From NCBI GenBank assembly GCA_013368375.1, contig JAACJP010000041.1, positions 1-64,000 of the forward strand: a DNA stretch of 64,000 nt, written 5' to 3'. Source of the DNA: Tricholomella constricta. Taxonomy: Eukaryota; Basidiomycota; Agaricomycetes; Agaricales; Lyophyllaceae. Shown here piece by piece: positions 41,701 through 49,663 of this stretch. Under the pieces are notes generated by a model, which did no database searches, had not been told where the DNA came from, and was given only the letters and a program-made list of their open reading frames with translations. Each line of letters starts with the position of its first letter. Position 1 is the first letter of the stretch. Position numbers and translations under genes: made by a program.

Positions 41701-42197
41701 TGACGGGTGGCCGTAGACATTGTCTTCGATGATCGCGAATCCGGTAAATCCGTCAGCTCGCTTTCGCCGAAAATGGCGGTATGGCGATTTTCGTCATCCC
41801 GCATCTTGACTGACTTCCTCGATATGTTATCGAAGGGGTGAGGAAATACTCCTCCTTTCTCATCGCTGTCCTGTCCTCGTAATTCCGAGGTCAGGGCCTT
41901 CCTGTCGCTAGACTCGAGTTTCTCGATAGTCTCCACTATCGGGGTTATCCTGGCCGCGGCCAGTACCGCGCTCTGAGGGCGACCGCTGCTGCGTTCGTCC
42001 TCTTGATGATGGTAGTCATCATCAAGTGTCGTCGTCGCCACGTCACGCGGCACTTCGTTATTACCTCCGATTTCGGCAACTCCACTCCCCGAGGGATTAT
42101 CATCTGGCTCCCGCGGGTTGTCCGGAGCAACAGAACTCGACCGAATTCGGTCAGAAGACTTCGGTTTCGAAGTCTTCTTTCTATTTTTATTGGACAT
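38748..42197 (-). CDS. Gag-protease of element B
   Basis: 1149 residues from ATG 42197 (MSNKNRKKTSKPK); the open frame reaches back into the LTR but that ATG would lie in the repeat. The N-terminal ~550 residues are charged and disordered. The capsid domain follows (MEVFDAWLYGLLRWMEISQ, AAVWFTDNVDGINRRRREW, LYDRFIHEASLQDAYVGF, ISEFFHQLKRYAERM, RRFLLGIPRYLRKEI). The zinc knuckle is C-FE-C-GSLE-H-FARSRK-C, with six instead of four residues in the last gap. The retroviral protease is in the same frame (AFTLFDSGCTAEAVSPEF, DAIIGVALMRQLDIEL). The frame ends GHSHE, then TGA CTA, and continues as Pol. Placing protease with Gag and a stop before RT is unusual among fungal gypsy elements. Confidence 0.92.
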   Translation of the reverse strand: MSNKNRKKTSKPKSSDRIRSSSVAPDNPREPDDNPSGSGVAEIGGNNEVPRDVATTTLDDDYHHQEDERSSGRPQSAVLAAARITPIVETIEKLESSDRKALTSELRGQDSDEKGGVFPHPFDNISRKSVKMRDDENRHTAIFGESELTDLPDSRSSKTMSTATRQKRRADKKPMKEETRSTRVPPSTAVDDKDLLIESIVLGVRMLSRDGLMPARETLVELVNDAFVKCVGMSDSETAIGHYRELVVENIVLQLRTGGKTGVTPPREELVKRVTSGIRECASGLADSAVNAPRLSSRGERGTEPLPLSTDTMEVVNQSLRKPRQIDETSSQARTRHAAYERAMNPPQAGQTTTSASRTMELSGAGPTSYRRGPSCDDEIVTHWGTPEGTRNEQGQWTRRGSAQISLDTTRPRQGTGSVNNHVPDEDEEVLDSEEEGESESEVDERNDYDRRSAQGRRSTTRSVQGGIPRPGSGRGIQAGATVRAPQNPTQSLTSPQPQYYGSVRLPSRTPGAAPAETQRTRDAASRPVRSFGSGGLQRQGDYLRKVHGRYHATIDEKLESPIALPQGIKPGGLRVPMPDYYGGTPSMEVFDAWLYGLLRWMEISQLGGDERERERISYTGMYLKGPAAVWFTDNVDGINRRRREWSLKDVITGLYDRFIHEASLQDAYVGFEGATYNNEGGISEFFHQLKRYAERMAMQPDPYTFKRRFLLGIPRYLRKEILSRGFTAETSRMSEILEAGMKVEQANRVLRGYDEYESSIKKTQIKWEPPSPKTTGKPDTGGRGAYRATQGGGLKVEPRMDNKEKKPSVTAGKDTGGDTKSPAEKRLACFECGSLEHFARSRKCPKNKAHTARLNAVRDIVDDTSDTEEAEDSHCERHSCDRPPGRSLGTVQEEPEEEETPLIGEQYESEGEDYALEQYEEYDTEDGGCTVERLCYGRAVIEEEEDDGLPLLVEVSDSESEDEGESAQVFAVRTEMGPGAGLHPIVVKKSTRLLKRPTRKATERQCFTALVEINGLKAFTLFDSGCTAEAVSPEFARVANMKVHQLEEVVPLQLGTKGSRSVINYGTSVPLRYEAVDVQVYFDIVNLDKYDAIIGVALMRQLDIELDFRHNCVRVAGIPAPTFTVEEETREMARRSALRRSDAGHSHE

Positions 42198-42256
42198 GTC
42201 ACAATAAAATTTGGAATTGTAGGGGTGTTCCCTTGAAGCAAGGGTGTTTAAAAAAC

Positions 42257-42447
42257 TGTAAGGATGGGTTGTAGACTTAAGGTTCACACCGGACTAAACA
42301 CGACCGCGTATTGGATTGTGTGTAGTAGTGGTGTATATAAGTCTAAAGATTATATAATACAGAGGCGCTGTCTATATAGAGCCAGCGCCTTTAGAAATAA
42401 ACAAAGACAAACAACGATCGCTACCTTATTCGGTAACGCCCGTTACA
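42257..42447 (-). repeat. 5' LTR of element B
   Basis: 191 bp, matching the 3' LTR in every base as read. It is followed outside by TTACC. No tRNA-type TGG primer site is obvious in the first bases after it (GTTTTTTAAACACCC on the coding strand), so the priming mode is unclear. Confidence 0.95.
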
Positions 42448-42452
42448 TTACC

Positions 42453-43520
42453 TCTGGCTTCCATAATGCAGCGAGGGGCCCAAATACTCCAGCATCACAT
42501 GGCTGACACCGATGTGTCATATGCATGACAAGGCACAGGATGATGATTCACTTCATCTCGGCAAAGGTGCAGAAGGTGTAGGAGCAGTGGGAGTTGTGTT
42601 CGTTGAGGATGAGAAGGTGGTAACCCCCCGATATATTCCAGGCTGCTGAGGCAGGTTCGAAGTCTTTTTCAAGCCACATGCTACCAAGCTCATTGTCAGT
42701 CCAGCCTTTAGGAGAAACCAAGATGCTATGGCAGTGCTTTGAAGTAAGTACTCTTCTCGTCCCCATGTGCATGACACTCACCTGGCATTGGTAGGATTAC
42801 TCCTTGCCCATTCAAGGTCATGAACCTTTCCTTTGAAATTACGGATGGATGCAATGCTGACCTATCAGCACAGATAGTCTCGATGACAGTCACCAGCTCC
42901 CTATTCCCATCCTCGATGTGGTACACGGCACCCCTTTTATCCTGGTCAACTAGAACCATGGTACGCTTCCCTACTTCCATTTGAATTCCCTTTTCGTCCA
43001 TATTATAGATGTTCTCCATTGGGATTTTGTATTCGTTTATTAACTGTTCCAGAATGTCAAAGTACTCCGAGATCAGTGCGCGGTTGAGGCACTGTGCTCG
43101 GCACACCTCCAGGCCTGTAGTCCAGCATGCCTTCAGGTTTGGGTGCCATTTTATGAAAGTGCGCGCCCAGTGTTCTGACACAGGTTCATTAACGATACCA
43201 GATGTATACTCTGCAATTGCCTGATATGTAAGTGGCACACCTCGGCGACCCAAAACTTTGATCCACTTCTTCAAAACAAGCTCTTGCAGTGGCAAGAGCT
43301 TTTGCTGAGCTGCATGAGCTTCTGAGCGGGTTCCTCAACCATTGTAACATGCTGTGAGAGCACTGCGGCTGACCATGCACTGCTTGGCCGCTGCACGAAG
43401 TGAAAAGACGGGGTGTCCAGTTGGTGTGAAGCCTGAGTTTCGAACAGCTATTAGAGCTTCTTGAAGGTGTGCTTCTATCTCTATGGAATCCTCCTCTTTG
43501 GCTTTGGGTTTTTGGGTCAT
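42453..43520 (-). pseudogene. pogo-type transposase, N-terminal half (split by element B)
   Basis: It starts MTQKPKAKEEDSIEIEAHLQ. A psq-type HTH (FSLRAAAKQCMVSRSALTA) ends at a TGA (NG*GTRSEAH). A CENP-B-type HTH region follows (LGRRGVPLTYQAIAEYTSG, WARTFIKWHPNLKA), then the DDE domain (NIYNMDEKGIQMEVGKR, GNRELVTVIETICAD). After a disturbed segment comes SPKGWTDNELGSMWLEKDFE, LLILNEHNSH, a second TGA, and IIILCLVMHMTHRCQPCD, GVFGPLAALW. At least two stops and one frame change make it inactive. The coding continues at 32079 on the far side of element B. Confidence 0.85.
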
Positions 43521-43635
43521 GCTGGAGACAGCAGAATAATTGGTTGCTATACGAGCTCCGACAAGAATCAAACAAGATGCATATGGCATTATTTGTACAA
43601 GGCATTGTGCTGACGTGTTATGTGTCACTGCGATT

Positions 43636-44130
43636 CTACTCTGCTGGGTCTTTGTTTTGCAATGCACGGTCCACGATAACTGTTTGATAGAGTTCACCAG
43701 TACTATCCTTCTCCATCAAATCCAACAAAGCGCGCCTCCAAGCCTCCTTACAGATATGAAATCTGTATTTATGTATGGCCTGGTCAAGTTCATGCATACA
43801 GTCAAGGAGTGAAACATAAATTCCAACATCTTCATCATCAAGAGGGCCGCAAGATTTAACGCAAATTGAGGGTATATCCATCATTTGGCTCAACACTTTC
43901 CAGAGAAGGCATCGAAGCATCACTGTTAGACCGAATACGAGGGAAGCACTCTTGCCATGGCTATGCGTGTCCAGTTCTGACTTGGCTGAGACAAAGGTCA
44001 GTCTAAATAAATATAATAATAGATGTATTACATACAGCTGTGTCTCGTCTATATTGACTATATCAGCAGGATCAAGTATGGGGTGAAGTTCTTGCAGTGA
44101 TGTATCTTCAGTAGGTGCTTTGGTGGGCAA
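43636..44130 (-). CDS. Unidentified reading frame upstream of the pogo relict
   Basis: 165 codons, with a possible intron (GTATGTAATACATC...TCTCAG) joining NIDETQ to AKSELDTHSHGK. The protein (GPLDDEDVGIYVSLLDCMHE, YRFHICKEAWRRALLDLMEK) looks like real coding sequence but matches no family I know. It could be part of the same mobile element or a captured or broken host gene. Confidence 0.3.
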   Translation of the reverse strand: MPTKAPTEDTSLQELHPILDPADIVNIDETQLYVIHLLLYLFRLTFVSAKSELDTHSHGKSASLVFGLTVMLRCLLWKVLSQMMDIPSICVKSCGPLDDEDVGIYVSLLDCMHELDQAIHKYRFHICKEAWRRALLDLMEKDSTGELYQTVIVDRALQNKDPAE

Positions 44131-44873
44131 AGAAAAACCTGTCTGAATCTCCAGTGCGCATAGAGTATACTTGAACTGATAATGACCATTTTCAGCTATG
44201 GGAATGAAGGGGATGTGGTAGAGAAGGGCGTTGAGATGGATATTTTTTTGAGGAGGCAGATATTTATTTCATTTGCTCTGGGGCCCCAAAAAATTCATAA
44301 AATTATGCCAATACCGGGAACATTATGATTAGGGGTAGTAAAAGCCAGATCTTGAATTTCATGGCAAGCCAGCTCCACATTGTAGAGGTAGGGAGGGCGG
44401 TGTCACTGGCCGTCAAAATTATGTCGCAAGATCTAATGTCCTGGTAAGGACTTACTTACCATTACAAATGTTTCTATACAACTCCTCATGGCTGGCTAAG
44501 AGGTGTAACATACATTTCAAGACCATTTTTGTGCAGAAATCCAGGCTTCGAGGTTGTAATGTCCACACAGTGTTTGTGTTTGGTCAAAACATGTTGATTT
44601 CTTGACATCAATAAAGTTGTCACAGCACAACTTTCTGAATTGGCCAGCTCTTGGTTCCATTTCTCGCGTGCAGTACGGTAAGATAGTCAAAATCAATATA
44701 GTCAATGAAATGTGTGGCAAAAGTCCATTACAGAGAGCCAACAAGAGAAATGACTTGTTACCCCCTCAGGCACAGTATATGTAGTGGCCAGGACTGTGTG
44801 GTAGGTTGAAGGTGGCCATGTCCTCGTAACGCACTACTCTAAACCCACCGACAAACTCGCCCTATCATCTATC
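44131..44873. other. Spacer, no gene
   Basis: AT-rich with no supported coding feature. The 5' LTR and gag of the copia element that follows were not found here, so that element is 5'-truncated. Confidence 0.4.
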
Positions 44874-46075
44874 ATGCCCCTCCAACAATCCATGCGCACT
44901 CCACTCGTGTCCCTTGACATACATCCATTCTACGTTGACTCTGGTGCAATGGTCCACATCTCCCCTGACTGCACTGACTTCCTTTCACTGCATGCTATCC
45001 CAACCCGACCCATCAAAGGAGTCGGTGGTTCCTCCATCACTGCTATAGGGCTCGGAAAAATTCGCCTTCATGTAGCAAAGGGCTCCTACACCATACTAGA
45101 TGATGCCCTCTATGTACCCAACTCTACCGTCTGACTTGTATCTGTCAGCGCCATGTCCATCAATCTGGGACCTGCACCACTTTCAATCTCAAAAGCGTCA
45201 AGATATACAATCATACCACTGGCACCTTCATCGCTGGTGGATCCCTCACCCCCTCCAAGTGCTCTACTCCCTCGATCTTCACTCCACACCAGCTGAACAT
45301 ACTCACACGCTCAACATGTGCCCAATCTTGCGACCTGGCATTGCAGACTTGGCCATGCCAACTACCAAGCGATTTCAGAGATGGTTCGCACTGGAATAAT
45401 CGAAGGTATGCCCTCTATATTCCCTTCACCGCCAAAAAATGTAATGACTGTGTCTTGGGCAAACAGACCAAAAAATTGGTCCCAAAGAAGCATGAGGAGT
45501 TATACCCACAAGCCGTAGTCTATTCCCCTCAAACGTGAAAGCTACACCTTCGAAGCACTCAAAACTTGGGGACTGGCCCGAGAGACAGAGACTGGGCTTC
45601 GTGTCGAGAGGTACCACACTGGGCATGATGGCGAACTTGTGAGACAGGATATGAAATCCTGATGTGAATCTCAAGGAATCATCAGAGAATTTGGCACCCC
45701 GTACACATCCGCCCATATGGGACATGTTGAATGGATGCATCCAACATTTATGGGCAAAGCCCGAACTATGCGCATCAGGGCAAACTGCCCTCCAGATCTA
45801 TGGGACAAGTTCCTCTGCACTGCATCAATTTTCCATCGAAAGATGAAGACTTTGTCTATCAAAGGCGACATAACTCTTGACGACCTTTGGCAAAACCCCA
45901 AGCCAAACTACTTTCACCTACGGGAAATCGGGTGCTGTGCTTTTGTCCTAATACAGGACAAGCATAACCCTAAGATCTACCAGCACTCAACTGAATGTGT
46001 TCTCATCAGGTATGACCCATCGGGTAAAACCTATCAGTGCTACGACCAGAATACATCATGAAAAGTCTATAGCAC
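44874..46075 (+). pseudogene. copia protease, GAG-pre-integrase and integrase remnant
   Basis: Protease active site FYVDSGAMVHISPDCTDF at about 44930. After stops comes the GAG-pre-integrase TWHCRLGHANYQAISEMVR with NDC-LGKQTKKLVPKKH at about 45340-45500. The integrase end is MRIRANCPPDLWDKFLCTA, then YFHLREIGCCAFVLIQDKHN, YQHSTECVLIRYDPSGKTYQ. Several frames and a TGA at 46059-46061 interrupt it. The DDE core is largely lost. Confidence 0.78.
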
Positions 46076-47575
46076 TTACCATGTATGGTTCCTTGAGAGC
46101 CACAATGGCCACCTGCAAATGCCCAACATTGTGGATGAAGTCAAAATAAATGAGTTCCCATCCATCATCGACATCCACAATTCCATGGCAGATGCCTCCT
46201 CAATCATCGTTGAACAAGATGAGGAACAGGAACTTGATGTGCCCGACCCTGAGGCCGACCCCATAGAACTTCCCATACATGCAGACGAGCCACCACCAGA
46301 ACCTCGCCGCTCATCGCACATCCCTACCCTAACTGAAGAGACAAACCCCACACATTTCTCGGAGACTCGCATGGCCAAGGCTGTCCGTGAGTTGAAGGAA
46401 GCGGCTGAAAGGGTCGAATCTGAATGGGCAGAGCGGAAGAAGATTCTAGATGAGCTGAAGTGCGTCGCAACAGAACAACCGGAAGTGATTCCTGATCACA
46501 ATGATCTGGACAATGTCAAGGGTCTCAATCATGATCGAGCCCATGCTATCTTGGCAGCTATAATTGAAACCGGCGCCATCAATCTGGCATCTGGAGACTA
46601 CGAGGAAGCTCCTTGCACCTGGGAGGAAGCAAGATCCTCCCCTGACACTGACAAGTGGGAGGTGCAGGGAGGGATTGAAGTCCCTCAAGGAGATGAACAT
46701 GTACCGATGTGTACCCTTATCGGCAGTCCCGAAGGGCCAGAAAATTCACCGAAGCAAACCCGTCTTCATTACCAAACATGATGAAGATGGCAATGTCACA
46801 TGACACAAGGACATTGTCTTAAAGAGATACAAACAGGTTTAAGGTCTGGATTATACCAAAACCACCTCACCGACTGTGCGCATGGAATCCTGGCAAATAC
46901 TTCTCCATCTCGCTGCGGCGATGGGATGGGACACCATGCAAATTGATGTAAAAACTGCCTTCTTATATGAGCTTCTACCCGAGGAGGAGACCATCTACAT
47001 GTGTCAACTCAAGGGGTTCGAAACACCAGGAAAGGAAGACTGGGTATGGTGTTTACAGCATGGACTTTATAGAATGAAGCAAGCGGGCCACATCTGGGAT
47101 TGAACTCTCAATGAACATGCTCAAGTGGGGGTTCACCAGGCTTGCTTGTGAGTCCTGCATATACTACCGTAAATTTAACATGGGCACAGTCATAACAGTG
47201 GTCCATGTGGACAACTTTCTATCCATAGCGAGTTCAAAGGAAGAAAATGATCACTTCAAGGAGCAGATGCAATTATCCTGGACAATCTCAGACCTCAGCA
47301 CACCCTGCTATATTGTCGGAATTGCCGTTGAATGGGACCGACCAAACCATGCTGTACGACTATCCCAGACCGCTTTGATCGACAAAACTATCTCCCTGTT
47401 TGGACAGAAAGGTGCCACTCCCCTTTCATCACTGATGGAACCTGGGCTGAAGCTTCGTCGTGTCGATCGCTCCAACCTAGGCCCTGTGAAACGAGAAGCT
47501 GTCAAAAAACTCCCATACTGCTCACTAGTCAGTTGCTTGCTGTACCTAGCCATCTTGACATGGCCTGATATTTAA
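46076..47575 (+). pseudogene. copia linker and reverse transcriptase
   Basis: The acidic linker (residues from MPNIVDEVKINEF) leads into RT: RSKPVFITKHDEDGN, then TKTTSPTVRMESWQILLHLA, MQIDVKTAFLYELLPEEETIY, YRMKQAGHIWD. The catalytic motif reads VVHVDNFLSIAS, so the second Asp of the usual VDD is Asn (a G to A change). Stops lie at 46801-46803, 46841-46843 and 47101-47103. The enzyme is inactive. Confidence 0.82.
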
Positions 47576-48162
47576 TATGCCGTCCAACAATTGATGCAGT
47601 ACCTCAATTCCTACTTATATCTCTACTGGAATGCTGTGATCTGTCTTGTCCGTTATCTGAAAGGCACACAGAACCTCAAGCTACATCTAGGCAGCACAAA
47701 AACCACATCCCTTGTAGGTTTCACTGACAACTGGGCAAACTGTCTCGACACTCGTCGCAGCATTGGCGGCTACACATGGTCCCTCGGCTCTGGGGCTATA
47801 TCTTGGGCATCACGTAAACAAAAAACTGTTGCCACATCCTCCTGCAAAGCTGAGTACATGGCAGCTTTTGACTCAGCGCAGGAATGTACATGGTTGAGAG
47901 TGCTACTAACTGCAATCGACCTACCACCTACCAGCGCCACAACTGTCCTATGCGACAATAATGCCGCAATCAATCTATTTGAAGACCCACTCTTACACGC
48001 TTGCATCAAGCACGTTGATATAAAATACCACTTCCCCGCAGATGTGTCGTGTCCAATGAACTCATCGTACACTACATTAACACCAAGAATAACATTGCAA
48101 ACCTATTTACCAAAGCCCTACCATTGCCCCAATTCACTCGCCTCCGATACCTACTAGGATTA
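47576..48162 (+). pseudogene. copia RNase H
   Basis: After the stop following WPDI comes YLKGTQNLKLHLGS, LVGFTDNWANCLDTRRSIGG, SSCKAEYMAAFDSAQECTWL, VLCDNNAAINL and KHVDIKYHF. A frame change then gives VHYINTKNNIANLFTKALPL and the family end FTRLRYLLGL. The first Glu of the family SSCEAEY is Lys here. Confidence 0.82.
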
Positions 48163-48212
48163 TGATAACCTGAATTCCATGCAAGGAGGAGCCACTTTAC
48201 GGTGAGGAGGAG

Positions 48213-48692
48213 TGTTGCAATTTGGTCCAACACTGTAACGCGACTCATACGTGATCGTGTGACTCTTCTTTTTTCTTTTTATCCCTTTTATCTCTTTCAT
48301 CTCTATTGAACAATGGACTCTTTACGCATATATATATCTACATGATACACCATAATACCCTCAGTCAATTATACTGCACTGAGGGCGAGTTTAACTTCTA
48401 CTTATTGCACACTTACTCTCATTGACATCCTCTGTCTTTATAGGTACGGCAATATAGTCAATTATACTAGACTGAGGTTTATATTTCCTCTGCCTTTATA
48501 GCCTAAATACAGGTCAAATTCTAACATGTTTGACCTTTGCATATACTCTGCTGCATATTGTAGCAAACCTGTACCTGCCTGCCAATCAGTGTAGCTTTAT
48601 TCTTTAAACTTGAGCTTTGACTTTGACTTTAAACTTTGAACTTGCATGCTTATGCTTTGAATGTGCTTTCGAATTGCTGTCGTCACCATATT
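48213..48692 (+). repeat. copia 3' LTR (end not defined) and following spacer
   Basis: TGTTGCAATTTGGTCCAAC starts directly after the polypurine tract. It has a TATATATATC stretch near 48330. CAATTATAC...GACTGAGG is repeated within it. Without a 5' copy the end cannot be set. Confidence 0.5.
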
Positions 48693-48890
48693 GAGTTGCC
48701 CCAGCAGCACCTTTGCCTTGACTTGGTTGAGGATGCAGACAGCGTAAAAAGGGTCTTCTATTCTGATGCTCAAAATGGCTGTAACCATGACTAAGCTACC
48801 AAGGCTCATACTAAACATGAACAAACAATGCTTGTCCTTGCCTCCTGGTGCTCACTGTGCTCTGGAGTGTCACTTGGCAATACTCTATTG
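48693..48890 (+). repeat. Dispersed repeat, copy 2
   Basis: Second copy of the repeat at 28556-28760, with small indels. Both copies continue into different flanks. Confidence 0.65.
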
Positions 48891-49329
48891 CCTCTTCTGG
48901 TTTGGAGTTCACACTGTCATTTGATTTATTAATGATTGCCCCTTTTCTGGTATCCAGTGGATTAATGGAGGACTCGATGATTCTGACAATGAAGATGAGA
49001 GCTGATCCCTTAAACATCTTAGAGTTTCTGAATAATTTGACATCACATTTGACATTGGCAAGGATGTGACCTTCAATTCCCATGGTCTCAAAATTCTGTT
49101 CAAAACGGGTTCAATTCATGTCGACATGGGTGTCTCCGTTTGATCCAGGGTCACTGTTACTTCCATCTGGTCCATCTGATGCAATTGGTGGTTGGATTCC
49201 TCCATGGATACTCATATAATCCAAATCAATAAGGGTAAAGAGATGCAATTGAGTCTAACAGAGTGACGATGACGAAGTCCCTGATAACTCGAAAAAATCC
49301 TACCTGTTGAGATACGACTTTCCAAGACT
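48891..49329. other. Spacer, no gene
   Basis: Broken coding-like stretches (DITFDIGKDVTFNSHGLKIL, TGSIHVDMGVSV) suggest a relict mobile element, family unknown. It ends at the insertion site of element C. Confidence 0.4.
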
Positions 49330-49334
49330 ATTGG

Positions 49335-49555
49335 TGTAAGGACGCCCACTATCTTATCTAATCTTGGTTATCTAATCGTATCTTATCGAGACGATTACGC
49401 TATTGTTTGGCAACACCTTCTGGTGTTGCCTATTTAATTCATTACATTAACTAAGTATAAACAACCTTGTACACCTATACGTAGCAATCGACAGACTTGT
49501 CAAGCTTACGTCTAGTGTGAACAACAAGGTCCCCAAATTCTGTAACTCCGTTACA
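49335..49555 (+). repeat. 5' LTR of element C
   Basis: 221 bp, TGTAAGGACGCC...CTCCGTTACA. It reads the same as 57884-58104. GGCAACACC TTCT GGTGTTGCC is a 9-bp hairpin inside it. Confidence 0.95.
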
Positions 49556-49663
49556 TTTTTTTAAGCTACCTTGCTTTCTATTGCTGCGTACCCACGACGT
49601 TACGCAGACCCACATTCCATTTAGAACACCCATCATCAAAAGAACCCACGAGACCGAGACCCG

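Larger units (their letters stand above)
32080..42447 (-). mobile_element. Full-length Ty3/gypsy element B, apparently young, inserted in a pogo transposase gene
   Basis: 10,368 bp. The 191-bp LTRs read identical in this window. The target duplication is TTACC (32075-32079 and 42448-42452). Coding strand minus: Gag-protease, a single in-frame TGA, Pol (RT, RNase H, integrase, chromodomain-like tail), ORF3, an A46 run, hairpin, polypurine tract, LTR. All frames are open at full length. Short perfect inverted repeats are dense throughout. Identical LTRs point to recent insertion. Confidence 0.95.
44874..48212 (+). mobile_element. Decayed Ty1/copia element, 5'-truncated
   Basis: Copia domain order on the plus strand is protease, GAG-pre-integrase, integrase remnant, RT, RNase H, polypurine tract (GTGAGGAGGAG) and LTR start TGTTGCAATTTGG at 48213. 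It is broken by many stops and frame changes. The large central part of the integrase is shortened. Confidence 0.85.
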
